A DNA stretch of 64,000 bases from Streptomyces sp. QL37 (GTDB taxonomy: Bacteria > Actinomycetota > Actinomycetes > Streptomycetales > Streptomycetaceae): positions 4,092,001-4,156,000 of the forward strand of contig NZ_PTJS01000001.1 of assembly GCF_002941025.1 (NCBI RefSeq), written 5' to 3'. This document shows positions 34,463 through 44,072 of this stretch, piece by piece. Within the stretch, counting starts at the first letter, position 1; every line of letters starts with the position of its first letter. The position numbers were made by a program, and so were the translations under genes. The notes under the pieces are model-generated. The model saw nothing but the letters and a program-made list of their open reading frames with translations. It had not been told where the DNA came from and made no database searches.

Positions 34463-36595
34463 ATGGATGCAATCTCCTGGGGCATCGGCGTGCTCGCCGC
34501 CGTTGTCCTGCTCATCACCGTCGCACTCGTCTTCGTCATCACCCGGCTCTTCCGGAAGGTCGAGCAGGGGAAGGCCCTGATCATCTCCAAGACCAAGAAG
34601 GTCGACGTCACCTTCACCGGTGCGGTGGTCCTCCCGGTGCTGCACAAGGCCGAGACCATGGACATCTCGGTGAAGACCATCGAGATCCGCCGTACCGGGC
34701 GCGAGGGCCTGATCTGCCAGGACAACATCCGCGCCGACATCCACATCACGTTCTTCGTCCGCGTCAACAAGACCGTCGAGGACGTCATCAAGGTCGCGCA
34801 GGCCATCGGCACGGAGCGTGCGAGCGACAAGGCCGCCATCCAGGAGTTCTTCGCCGCGAAGTTCTCCGAAGCGCTCAAGACCGTCGGCAAGCAGCTCGAC
34901 TTCGTCGACCTGTACACCAAGCGTGAGGAGTTCCGGGACCGGATCATCCGGGTCATCGGAACCGACCTGAACGGCTACCACCTCGACGACGCCGCGATCG
35001 ACTTCCTCGAGCAGACGCCGATGGCGCAGCTCGACGGCGCCAACATCCTGGACGCGCAGGGCATCCGGAAGATCACCGAACTGACGGCGATCGAGCACGT
35101 GCGGACCAACGAGTTCCAGCGCACCGAGCAGAAGGAGATCACCCGGCAGGACGTCGACGCCCGCGAGACCATCCTGGAGCTGGAGCGCCGGCAGGCCGAG
35201 GCGGAGATCAAGCAGCGCCGCGAGGTGGAGACCCTGCGGGCCCGGGAGGAGTCTGCCACCGCCCGGGTGCAGGAGGAGGAGCGGCTCGGTTCGCAGAGCG
35301 CCTTCATCCGTACCGAGGAGCAGCTCGGCATCCAGCGGGAGAACCAGGCGCGCGAGGTCGCCGTCGCGCAGAAGAACCGTGAGCGGGTCATCGCGGTGGA
35401 GAACGAGCGCATCGAGAAGGACCGGATGCTGGAGGTCATAGGGCGCGAGCGGGAGACCGAGCTGAACCGGATCGCCGCCACGAAGGAGGTCGAGGCCGAG
35501 CGCCGTGAGGTCGCGGACGTGATCCGGGAGCGGATCGCGGTCGACCGTACGGTCGCCGAGCAGGAGGAGTCGATCCTGACCCTGCGGTCCGTCGAGGAGT
35601 CGGAGCGCACCCGCAGGTCCGTGATCATCGCGGCCGAGGCGGAGGCCCAGGAGAAGCTGGTCAAGGACATCAAGGCGGCGGAGGCCGCGGAGGCGGCCGC
35701 GGTCCACCTGGCGGCCGAACAGCTGACGCTCGCGGACGCCCGGCTGAAGACGGCCGACCTCGACGCGCAGGCGAAGCTGCGGCTGGCGCAGGGGATCCAG
35801 GCCGAGTCCGCCGCGGCGGGGCTGGCGGAGGTACGGGTCCGGGACGCGGAGGCCGAGGTCACCGAGAAGTCCGGCCGCGCGGAGGCACAGGCGACCGAGG
35901 CCCGGCTCAAGGCCGAGGCGGAGGGCACGCGGCTCAAGGCGCTGGCGGCCGCCGAGGGCACGCGGGCGCAGGCGACCGCGGACGCGGCGGTGATCGGCGA
36001 GCGGCTGAAGGCCGAGGCGGCGGGACTCACGGAGAAGGCGGCGGCGATGGCCGCGCTCGACGAGGCGTCGCGCGGGCACGAGGAGTACCGCCTGCGGCTG
36101 GCCGCGGAGAAGGAGATCCGCCTCGCGGAGTTCGACGTGCGGCGGCAGGTGGCCGAGGCGCAGGCGACGATCCTGGCGACGGGGCTGGAGAACGCGGACA
36201 TCGACATCGTCGGCGGGGACTCGGTCTTCTTCGACCGGCTGGTCTCGTCGATCTCGCTGGGCCGGAGCGTGGACGGGTTCGTCGACAACTCCAGGACGGC
36301 GCAGGCCCTCGCGGGGCCGTGGCTGGACGGCAGCGGGTCCTTCACGGACGACCTGACCCGGGTGCTGGGGTCCGTCACCTCGGGGGACGTCCAGAGTCTG
36401 ACGGTGTCCGCATTGCTGACGCGGCTGATGCGGGGGACGTCGGGGGCGGCCTCCGGGCAGGTGCGGCAGTTGCTGGCCGCGGCGGAGGAGCTGGGGCTGG
36501 CGGGGATGACGGTGTCGTCCTCGACGGAGGGCGGCGGTACGGCGGTCGCGGCCGAACCGTCGAGGAACGGGGCCGCGCCGGCGGGGGTGGCGTAG
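34463..36595 (+). CDS. YqiK-like flotillin (SPFH-domain protein)
   Basis: This 710-residue protein has an N-terminal membrane helix (ISWGIGVLAAVVLLITVALV), an SPFH domain (about residues 30-230; FRKVEQGKALIISKTKKVDV, DNIRADIHITFFVRVNKTVE), then a very long Glu/Arg/Ala coiled coil (about 230-560). A C-terminal region ends in a Gly/Thr/Ala-rich tail. It is of the YqiK type. It should oligomerise under the membrane. Directly downstream after a 139-bp gap, which holds a possible hairpin (CGCCCGGGG at 36608-36616 with CCCCGGGCG at 36637-36645), is the giant AAA+ ATPase gene. The two are likely functionally linked. Confidence 0.92.
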   Translation: MDAISWGIGVLAAVVLLITVALVFVITRLFRKVEQGKALIISKTKKVDVTFTGAVVLPVLHKAETMDISVKTIEIRRTGREGLICQDNIRADIHITFFVRVNKTVEDVIKVAQAIGTERASDKAAIQEFFAAKFSEALKTVGKQLDFVDLYTKREEFRDRIIRVIGTDLNGYHLDDAAIDFLEQTPMAQLDGANILDAQGIRKITELTAIEHVRTNEFQRTEQKEITRQDVDARETILELERRQAEAEIKQRREVETLRAREESATARVQEEERLGSQSAFIRTEEQLGIQRENQAREVAVAQKNRERVIAVENERIEKDRMLEVIGRERETELNRIAATKEVEAERREVADVIRERIAVDRTVAEQEESILTLRSVEESERTRRSVIIAAEAEAQEKLVKDIKAAEAAEAAAVHLAAEQLTLADARLKTADLDAQAKLRLAQGIQAESAAAGLAEVRVRDAEAEVTEKSGRAEAQATEARLKAEAEGTRLKALAAAEGTRAQATADAAVIGERLKAEAAGLTEKAAAMAALDEASRGHEEYRLRLAAEKEIRLAEFDVRRQVAEAQATILATGLENADIDIVGGDSVFFDRLVSSISLGRSVDGFVDNSRTAQALAGPWLDGSGSFTDDLTRVLGSVTSGDVQSLTVSALLTRLMRGTSGAASGQVRQLLAAAEELGLAGMTVSSSTEGGGTAVAAEPSRNGAAPAGVA

Positions 36596-36734
36596 CCGCA
36601 CCGGACCCGCCCGGGGAGTGCCGCCGGGCGGGCCCGCCCCGGGCGTGGGGGTCCGCCCCGGCGGCGTGAGAGCTCCGCCGCGCCCGGGACCCCGGCCGAA
36701 GACATGAGTGATATTTCCGTAGGGAGCCGTACGC

Positions 36735-39700
36735 ATGGACCGTGACGCCACACCCACCGATGGCGGTGCCTACGAGGTGCTCCGGCGGCGGCTCGGCGCG
36801 CAGGCCGATGAGCTCGTCCGGCGGGCCGAGGCGCTGAACGCGCGCCGGACCGAGGAGTTCGGGTCGACCGGACTGCGGCTCCTGGCCACCGAGCAGGTGC
36901 ACACCGAGCGCGCCTCGCTGGCCCGGGACCTGGTGGCGGTCGGGGACCGGCTGCTGTTCGGCTTCGAGCGGGGCCCCGGGGCCGGCGGCGAGGCCGGGGT
37001 CGGTGACGTCCTCGTCCTCCGGGAGCCGGGACTGGAAGAGGTGGCGGGCGAAGGACCACTGGCGGACGAGGCGTTCGTACGGGAGTTCGCCGGCCTGCAC
37101 CGCTACTTCCGCGACGCCCGGCTGCTGCGTCTGCGCAGGGTCAACGGCCGGCTGATCGCCGTGTTCCGTACCGGTGAGAGCGCCGAGGACGTCCGTGTCC
37201 TGCGGTGGGCCCTGGGACCGGACGGGACGCCCGGGGAGTTCCTGGACGCGCGGGGTGACCGGGACCACGTCTTCCCGCCCTCGCACGACTTCGACTGGAC
37301 CCCCGCGGGCCGGGACGCGCACCGGCCCGGCCGGCACCCGCACATCGCCGTGGCCGACGGCGCGCTCTTCGTCGACACCCTGGGCGGCACGCTCACCGTC
37401 AAGACCGAGGACGACACCGGGACACCCGACGGGATCTACGAGGAGCCCGTCGACGAGCCCTTGCAGTCCCTGGCGGACGCCGACGTCGAGTACGCCCGGG
37501 CCGGGCCGCTGATCCTGCTGAGGGTGCGCCCGTACAAGGAGGAGGCCTGGCGCCATCTGGTCCACAACACGCTGCTCGGCCGCGTCCGGCGGCTGGACGC
37601 GATCGGGCCGTCGTGCCACCGGCTCCCCGAGGACCAGGGGATCATCTTCCCCGGCGGCTACTACCTCACGACCGGCGCGGCCAAGACCTTCGACACCGCC
37701 GAGGAGCTCACCGACCCGGTCTTCGAGGGCGCGGTCCGCTCGCCCAACGGCGAGGACGTGCTGTACGTCTTCCGGTCCCGTGACGAGAGCCGCACCCTGC
37801 TCCTGCCGTACAACCTGATCCGCCAGGAGGTCGCGACCCCGCTGCTCGGCCGGGGGCACGCGCTCCTGGACGACGGCACCCTCGTCCTGCTGAGGGGCGG
37901 CGAGGACGGGCCGGCGCGTGTGCACCCGCTCCAGCGCTGGCAGACCCCGTACGTCTCCGACACCTACGCCGCGTCGAGCCCCGCCGGCACGGGCCCGCTC
38001 GCCCGGACCGGCAACGCCGACCTGGTGCGCGGGATCTCCGACTGCCTCGCCCTGGCGCACGGCGTACGCGACATGACGCCGACCGCCGCCGTGTACGCCC
38101 GGCTCGTCGGCGACTGCGCCCGGGCGAGCGACCGCTACCACTGGCTCGCCGATCCCGGTCTGGGCCTGCTCGCCGAGCCCTTGGACGAGATCGGCCGGAC
38201 CGCGCGGCAGGTGCTCGCGGAGTTCGAGACGGTGCAGGAGCTGACCCGGCAGGCCGCCGAGGCACTCGACGGGACGGCCGGCCGGCTCACCGCCCTGGTG
38301 CGCCGCATCCGGGGCGAGGCCCCGCGCTCCGCCGCCGCCTGGGTCGACCAGCTCACCGAACTTCGCTGCATCCACGGCCACTTGGCGACACTCGCCGAGA
38401 TGCGGTACGCGGACACCGGGCGGATCGCCGAGCTGTCGGCCGAGGCCGAGGACGATCTGGCGTCGGCAGCCCGGCGGGCCGTGTCCTTCCTCGCCCGCGA
38501 GGACGCCTTCACCGGCCACCACGAGGAGCTCGCCGCCCTCACCGGGGCCGCCGAGGCGCTGACCGCCGTCGCGGGTGCCTCGGAGGTGGGCGACCGGCTG
38601 ACGGAGATCACCGACGGACTGACGACCGTCACGGACGTGGTGACGGGGCTCGACATCGGGGACGCCACCGTCCGTACGTCGATCCTGGAGCGGATCGCCG
38701 GGGTGCTGGGCGACGCCAACCGGGCCCGCGCCACCCTCGACGCCCGCCGTCGGGAGCTGCTGTCCCAGGAGGGCAGGGCCGAGTTCGCCGCCGAGTTCGC
38801 GCTGCTCGGGCAGGCCGTCACGGGGGCGCTGGCCGCCGCCGACTCCCCCGGGGCCTGCGACGAGCAGCTGGCGCGGCTGCTGCTCCGGCTGGAGAACCTG
38901 GAGTCCCGGTTCGCGGAGTCCGACGACTTCCTCGGCCGGCTGTCCGAGCGCAGGACCGAGGTCCACGAGGCCTTCTCGGTCCGCCGCCAGACCCTTCAGG
39001 ACGCCCGCGCCCGGCGGGCCGAGCGGCTCGCGGACTCGGCCTCCCGGGTGCTGGAGACGGTCACCCGGCGCCTCGCCGCGCTGCAGGACCTGGACGCCGT
39101 CCACACGTACTTCGCGTCCGACCCGATGGTCGCCAAGGTCCGGCGCACCGCCGAAGAGCTGCGCGGGCTGGGCGACCCGGTGCGCGCGGAGGAGCTCGAC
39201 GGGCGGCTGAAGGCCGCCCGCCAGGAGGCCGGCCGTGCGCTGCGGGACCGGGGCGAGCTGTACACGGACGGCGGCACGGTGCTCAGGCTGGGCCGGCACC
39301 GCTTCGCGGTGAACACCCAGCCCTTCGACCTGACCCTGGTCCCCCATGCGGACGGGCTCGCCTTCGCGCTGACGGGCACCGACTACCGGGCCCCCGTCGC
39401 CGACCCGGAGTTCGTGGCGACCCGTCCGTACTGGGACCGGCTGCTGCCCTCGGAGTCGCCAGAGGTCTACCGCGCCGAGCACCTGGCCGCCCGGCTGCTG
39501 GACGAGCACGGCGCCGACGCCCTGGCCGGCGTGCGGGACCTGGCCGCGCTCGTGCGGGAGGCGGCAGCGGCGGCGTACGACGAGGGGCATCAGCGGGGCG
39601 TCCACGACGAGGACGCCACCGCGATCCTGACTGCTCTGCTGGAGCTGCACGCCGGAGCCGGGCTGCTGCGGTACGAACCCGCCGTGCGCGCCGCCGCGCA

Positions 39701-41621
39701 GCTGTTCTGGGCACACGAGGCCGACGAGGCCCTGCGCGCCTCCTGGACGCGCCGGGCCGGTTCGCTGGCGCGGGCCCGCGACACCTTCGGGCTCGCCCCG
39801 GCGATCGACGCCCTCCAGGAGGAGTGGGCGGCCGTGATGGGCGCGGGGGAGACGGCCGCCGCGTACCTCTTCGAGGAGCTGACGAGCGGCCCCGCCGGGT
39901 TCGTCACGAACTCAGCCACCCGCACGTTCCTGGAGAAGTTCCGCCGGGCCGAAGGGACTTCGGCGTACGACGACGACCTGGCCGCGCTCCACGACGACCT
40001 CCCCTCCCGGCGTCAGCTCGTCGAGGGCTGGCTCGGCCCGTACGCCGCCGCGAGCGGCGGCGAGGCGGACGCCGGGGACCTGGCGGAGGCCGCGGCCGTG
40101 GAGCTGTGCCCGGATCTGGAACGGTACGACTGCGACGCCCCGCTCACCGCGACCGTGCACGGGCTGCTCGGCGACCACCCCCGTGTGGACCGGGGGACGA
40201 TGACCGTCCGGCTGGACGAACTCCTCGCCCGTACCACCGCCTTCCGGGCCGTCGACGTGCCCGGGTTCCGCGCCTACCAGCGGCTGCGCACCACGCTCGT
40301 CGACTCCGAGCGGGCCCGGCTGCGGCTGGACGACCACCGGCCGCGCGTGATGTCGGCGTTCGTCCGCAACCGGCTGCTGGACGAGGTGTACCTGCCGCTG
40401 ATCGGGGACAGCCTCGCCAAGCAGCTCGGCACCGCCGACGCGGACCGGCGCACCGACTCGCAGGGGCTGCTGCTGCTCGTCTCCCCGCCCGGCTACGGCA
40501 AGACGACGCTCATGGAGTACGTCGCCGACCGGCTCGGCATGGTCCTCGTGAAGGTCAGCGGCCCCGGCCTCGGCCACGACGTGACCTCGCTGGACCCGGC
40601 GCAGGCGCGCGGTGCGACCGCCCGGCACGAGGTCGAGAAGATCAACTTCGCGCTGGAGTCGGGCAACAACACCCTGCTCTACCTCGACGACATCCAGCAC
40701 ACCTCGCCGGAGCTGCTCCAGAAGTTCATCCCGCTCTGTGACGCCACCCGCCGCGTCGAGGGGGTGAGGGACGGCGAGCCGCGCAGCTACGACCTGCGGG
40801 GCAAGCGGTTCGCGGTGGTCATGGCGGGCAACCCGTACACCGGGTCCGGGGACCGGTTCAGGATTCCGGACATGCTCGCCAACCGGGCCGACGTATGGAA
40901 TCTCGGCGAGGTGCTGAGCGGAAGGGAGGACGTCTTCGCGCTGAGCTTCGTGGAGAACGCCCTGACCGCCAACCCGGTCCTCGCCCCGCTCGCGGGGCGC
41001 TCCCGCGCCGACCTCGCGCTGCTCGTGCGCATGGCGTCCGCCACGGACGCCGCGGCCCACGCCGGCCGGCTGGAGCACGCGTACGCGCCGGCCGAGCTGG
41101 ACCGGATCGTGTCGGTGCTGCGTCATCTGCTCACCGCCCGGGAGACGGTCCTCGCGGTGAACGCGGCGTACATCGCGTCGGCGGCGCGGACCGACGCGAC
41201 ACGCACCGAGCCGCCGTTCCGGCTCCAGGGCTCCTACCGCAACATGAACAGGATCGCCGAACGGATCGTGCCCGTGATGAACGACGCCGAGCTGTCCGCC
41301 GTCGTCGACGACCACTACGCGGGCGAGGCCCAGACGCTCACCACCGGCGCCGAGTCGAACCTGCTGGAGCTGGCGGCCCTCCGGGGCACCCTCACCCCCG
41401 CCCAGGCGGAGCGCAGGTCGGCGATCGCCTCCGCCTATGTGCGTACGCGGGCACTCGGCGGCCCGGACGGCGACCCGGCCTCCCGCGCGGTCGGTGCGCT
41501 GGGGCTGCTCGCGGACCGGATCGCGGCGGTCGAGGCGGCCATCGAGCGCGCGGTGGGGCCCCGACGGCCGGACGCGGGCCCACGCCCCCGTCACGCGATG
41601 ATCACCGACACGCCCGACTGA
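36735..41621 (+). CDS. giant AAA+ ATPase (DNA-repair-ATPase-like), partner of flotillin
   Basis: This 1,628-residue protein has no membrane helix. The first about 450 residues are beta-rich with no clear known domain; residues about 480-840 are helical/coiled coil. The AAA+ core is near the C-terminus: Walker A SPPGYGKTTLMEYVAD (about 1250), Walker B LLYLDDIQHTSPELLQKF (about 1312), sensor-like FAVVMAGNPYTGSGDRF, and a C-terminal helical lid. It is annotated elsewhere as DNA repair ATPase, but I see no nuclease or helicase motif. It resembles a MoxR-type remodelling ATPase more closely. AGGGAG lies before ATG 36735. It starts downstream of the YqiK-like flotillin and is 17 bp upstream of the channel-like gene, so the set is probably one unit. 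Confidence 0.85.
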   Translation: MDRDATPTDGGAYEVLRRRLGAQADELVRRAEALNARRTEEFGSTGLRLLATEQVHTERASLARDLVAVGDRLLFGFERGPGAGGEAGVGDVLVLREPGLEEVAGEGPLADEAFVREFAGLHRYFRDARLLRLRRVNGRLIAVFRTGESAEDVRVLRWALGPDGTPGEFLDARGDRDHVFPPSHDFDWTPAGRDAHRPGRHPHIAVADGALFVDTLGGTLTVKTEDDTGTPDGIYEEPVDEPLQSLADADVEYARAGPLILLRVRPYKEEAWRHLVHNTLLGRVRRLDAIGPSCHRLPEDQGIIFPGGYYLTTGAAKTFDTAEELTDPVFEGAVRSPNGEDVLYVFRSRDESRTLLLPYNLIRQEVATPLLGRGHALLDDGTLVLLRGGEDGPARVHPLQRWQTPYVSDTYAASSPAGTGPLARTGNADLVRGISDCLALAHGVRDMTPTAAVYARLVGDCARASDRYHWLADPGLGLLAEPLDEIGRTARQVLAEFETVQELTRQAAEALDGTAGRLTALVRRIRGEAPRSAAAWVDQLTELRCIHGHLATLAEMRYADTGRIAELSAEAEDDLASAARRAVSFLAREDAFTGHHEELAALTGAAEALTAVAGASEVGDRLTEITDGLTTVTDVVTGLDIGDATVRTSILERIAGVLGDANRARATLDARRRELLSQEGRAEFAAEFALLGQAVTGALAAADSPGACDEQLARLLLRLENLESRFAESDDFLGRLSERRTEVHEAFSVRRQTLQDARARRAERLADSASRVLETVTRRLAALQDLDAVHTYFASDPMVAKVRRTAEELRGLGDPVRAEELDGRLKAARQEAGRALRDRGELYTDGGTVLRLGRHRFAVNTQPFDLTLVPHADGLAFALTGTDYRAPVADPEFVATRPYWDRLLPSESPEVYRAEHLAARLLDEHGADALAGVRDLAALVREAAAAAYDEGHQRGVHDEDATAILTALLELHAGAGLLRYEPAVRAAAQLFWAHEADEALRASWTRRAGSLARARDTFGLAPAIDALQEEWAAVMGAGETAAAYLFEELTSGPAGFVTNSATRTFLEKFRRAEGTSAYDDDLAALHDDLPSRRQLVEGWLGPYAAASGGEADAGDLAEAAAVELCPDLERYDCDAPLTATVHGLLGDHPRVDRGTMTVRLDELLARTTAFRAVDVPGFRAYQRLRTTLVDSERARLRLDDHRPRVMSAFVRNRLLDEVYLPLIGDSLAKQLGTADADRRTDSQGLLLLVSPPGYGKTTLMEYVADRLGMVLVKVSGPGLGHDVTSLDPAQARGATARHEVEKINFALESGNNTLLYLDDIQHTSPELLQKFIPLCDATRRVEGVRDGEPRSYDLRGKRFAVVMAGNPYTGSGDRFRIPDMLANRADVWNLGEVLSGREDVFALSFVENALTANPVLAPLAGRSRADLALLVRMASATDAAAHAGRLEHAYAPAELDRIVSVLRHLLTARETVLAVNAAYIASAARTDATRTEPPFRLQGSYRNMNRIAERIVPVMNDAELSAVVDDHYAGEAQTLTTGAESNLLELAALRGTLTPAQAERRSAIASAYVRTRALGGPDGDPASRAVGALGLLADRIAAVEAAIERAVGPRRPDAGPRPRHAMITDTPD

Positions 41622-41638
41622 ACCTGAGGGAGCAAGGC

Positions 41639-43651
41639 ATGCTGGGTCATGTGTCCTCACTTCCGCAACAGCCCCAACGCCCCCCGAGCAGCGGCCACAT
41701 GGTGGTCTGCGGGGACGACACTCTCGGCCGCCGGCTCGCCGTGGAGCTGCGCTACGTGTACGGGGAGCGGGTCACGCTCCTCGTCCCGCCGGGCCGGGAG
41801 CCCAGCAGACCGGACGTGCCCCTGACCCAACGGGCCCGGGCCGGCGCCCTGTTCGGGCGGATGTCCGCCGCGATGAACCGCAACGGGGCGGGCGGCGCGA
41901 ACGGGAACGGCGACACGAACGCCGGGGTCGAGGCCGTCCGCATCATGGAGGCGCACGAGCCCTCCGACGACGTGCTGGAAGAGGCGGGCGTCGACCGGGC
42001 CGCCGCGCTCGCGCTCGTCTACGACGACGACGAGCTCAACATCCGCGCCGCCCTGACGGCCCGCCGGCTCAATCCGCGCCTGCGTCTCGTCATCCGGCTC
42101 TACAACCGCAAGCTGGGCCAGCACCTGGAGACACTGCTCGACCAGGCGGCCGCCGTCTCCATGCCCGGACTCGACCCGGCGGCGCTGGACGCCTCCACCA
42201 CCGTCCTGTCCGACGCCGACACCGCGGCTCCCGCCCTGGCGGCCACCGCGCTGACCGGCAGCAGCAAGGTCATCCAGGCCGAGGGCCTGCTCCTGCGCGC
42301 CGTGGAACGCACCCCGCCCCGCCCGGGCGAGCTCGCCGACCCCGGGCTGTGCACGCTGGCGCTCCTCTCCTCGACCAGCCAGGACCCGGCCGGCAGCGAG
42401 GGCTCCGACAGCAGCGGTGAGGAGGGCCCCCAGCTGCTGCCCGACCTGGCGACGGTGAACGCCGCCACGGGCCGGGGCACGGTCGTCCTGGAGGCCATCA
42501 GCCAGGCGGGGCCCGACCGGGCGCCCGCCCGCATGGGAGGCCGGGGCGCTCCGCTCGGCCAGGTCTTCTCCCGGCGGCTGCGCTGGTCGGCGCTGGGCGT
42601 CGCGGCTGCCGTCGTCGGCCTGGCCGTCGCCTCGGTGATCACCACGGGCGACAGCCCGCTGCACGCCGCCTATCTGACCCTGCTCGACCTGCTCGCGATG
42701 GGCGACCCCGCGGTCGAGGACACCGACTCGGACTCCCGCCAGGTCATACAGCTGCTCTCCGGCATGGCCGGGCTCCTGCTGCTGCCCCTGCTGGTCGCCG
42801 CCGTCCTGGAGGCGTTCGGGACGCTGCGCACGGCGTCCTCCCTGCGCCGCCCCCCGCGCGGTCTGTCGGGCCATGTGGTCCTGCTGGGGCTGGGCAAGAT
42901 CGGCACGAGGGTCCTGGTGCGCCTGCGCGAGCTGGACATCCCGGTGGTGGTCGTCGAGGAGGACCCGGAGGCGCGGGGCATCCCGCTGGCCCGCAGCCTG
43001 CACGTCCCGACGGTCCTCGGGGACGTGACCCAGGAGGGCGTCCTGGAGGCGGCGAAGATCCGCCGGGCCCGCGCGCTGCTCGCCCTGACCAGCGTCGACA
43101 CGACGAACCTCGAAGCCGCGCTGTACGCCCGCTCGGTGAAGCCGGGCCTGCGGGTGGCGCTGCGCCTGTACGACGACGAGTTCGCCACCGCCGTCTACCG
43201 CACCCTGCGCACCGCCCACCCGGGGGCCCTGACCCGCTCCCGCTCCGTGTCGCACCTGGCCGCACCGGCGTTCGCGGTCGCCATGATGGGCCGGCAGATC
43301 CTGGGCGCGGTTCCGGTGGAGCGCAAGGTCATGCTCTTCGCCGCCCTGGAGGTGGCGGGAAATCCCCATCTGGAGGGCCGGACCGTCGACCAGGCGTTCC
43401 GGGCGGGCGCCTGGCGGGTCCTGGCCCTGGACGCCACCCCGCCGGCCGACCGTCTCCCGGACCTGGCGGCCGTACCGCCGTACGACCCCCTCGACCCGCC
43501 GGGCCCGGGGGACCCGGACCGGCCCTCCGGGCTGGTCTGGGACCTGCACCCGGGCTATGTGCTGCGGCCGGAGGACCGGGTCGTGATCGCCGCGACCCGG
43601 CGCGGTCTGGCAGAGATGCTGCGCGGGCAGCGCTCGGCGGTGCGCCGGTGA
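41639..43651 (+). CDS. two-RCK-domain ion-channel-like protein with internal pore segment
   Basis: This 670-residue protein has two TrkA-N/RCK domains with a membrane segment between them. The first Rossmann motif is VVCGDDTLGRRLAVEL (near residue 22). A helix (about 315-340; RLRWSALGVAAAVVGLAVAS), a short loop (AAYLTLLDLLAMGDPAVED) and a second helix (about 375-400; LLLLPLLVAAVLEAF) follow. The second motif is VVLLGLGKIGTRVLVRL (near 411). K+ channels have T-V-G-Y-G-D at the filter; here the loop reads LLAMGDP, so normal K+ selectivity is doubtful. The first RCK half has an insert (GANGNGDTN) and looks degenerate. GGGAG is 8 bases before ATG 41639. It is coupled by position to the giant ATPase. 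Confidence 0.82.
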   Translation: MLGHVSSLPQQPQRPPSSGHMVVCGDDTLGRRLAVELRYVYGERVTLLVPPGREPSRPDVPLTQRARAGALFGRMSAAMNRNGAGGANGNGDTNAGVEAVRIMEAHEPSDDVLEEAGVDRAAALALVYDDDELNIRAALTARRLNPRLRLVIRLYNRKLGQHLETLLDQAAAVSMPGLDPAALDASTTVLSDADTAAPALAATALTGSSKVIQAEGLLLRAVERTPPRPGELADPGLCTLALLSSTSQDPAGSEGSDSSGEEGPQLLPDLATVNAATGRGTVVLEAISQAGPDRAPARMGGRGAPLGQVFSRRLRWSALGVAAAVVGLAVASVITTGDSPLHAAYLTLLDLLAMGDPAVEDTDSDSRQVIQLLSGMAGLLLLPLLVAAVLEAFGTLRTASSLRRPPRGLSGHVVLLGLGKIGTRVLVRLRELDIPVVVVEEDPEARGIPLARSLHVPTVLGDVTQEGVLEAAKIRRARALLALTSVDTTNLEAALYARSVKPGLRVALRLYDDEFATAVYRTLRTAHPGALTRSRSVSHLAAPAFAVAMMGRQILGAVPVERKVMLFAALEVAGNPHLEGRTVDQAFRAGAWRVLALDATPPADRLPDLAAVPPYDPLDPPGPGDPDRPSGLVWDLHPGYVLRPEDRVVIAATRRGLAEMLRGQRSAVRR

Positions 43652-43667
43652 GGCCCGAAGGAGGTCC

Positions 43668-44039
43668 TCAGCCGATGAGGGTCTCCTTCGGGCGGACCAC
43701 GCAGAACTCGTTCCCTTCGGGATCGGCGAGCACGGTCCACGACTCGTCGCCGGTCTGCCCGACGTCCGCGTGACGGGCGCCGAGTCCGAGGATGCGCTCG
43801 ATCTCGGCCTCCCGGTCCGCGGCGGCGGCGGTCAGATCGAGGTGCAGGCGGTTCTTGACGCCCTTGCGGTCCGTCACCGGCATGAAGCAGATACCCACCG
43901 GCGCGTTCACGTCCGGTCCGATCACGACCTCCTTCTCCCGCTCGGACAGGATGCGCCAGCGCAGGACGTCGGCCCAGAACCGGGCCAGGGCGGGCAGATC
44001 ATGGGCGTCGATGACGATGTGATGCAGTGAGACAGGCAT
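43668..44039 (-). CDS. VOC/glyoxalase-family protein
   Basis: This 123-residue vicinal-oxygen-chelate fold protein has HHIVIDAHDLPALARFWADV at the start and LHLDLTAAAADREAEIERIL and TVLADPEGNEFCVVRP at the end. It probably binds a metal or a small ligand (for example in drug resistance or dioxygenase roles). The gene is convergent with the channel-like gene and 33 bp before trpS on the same strand. Confidence 0.9.
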   Translation of the reverse strand: MPVSLHHIVIDAHDLPALARFWADVLRWRILSEREKEVVIGPDVNAPVGICFMPVTDRKGVKNRLHLDLTAAAADREAEIERILGLGARHADVGQTGDESWTVLADPEGNEFCVVRPKETLIG

Positions 44040-44072
44040 GCGGGCCGGTGTGCCCAGGGACCCGCCGCCGGG

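Noticed and set aside
36375..39716. A 1,113-codon open frame opposite the giant ATPase
   Set aside because: High-GC shadow of the ATPase frame; Gly/Val/Arg-rich, without a domain or ribosome binding site.
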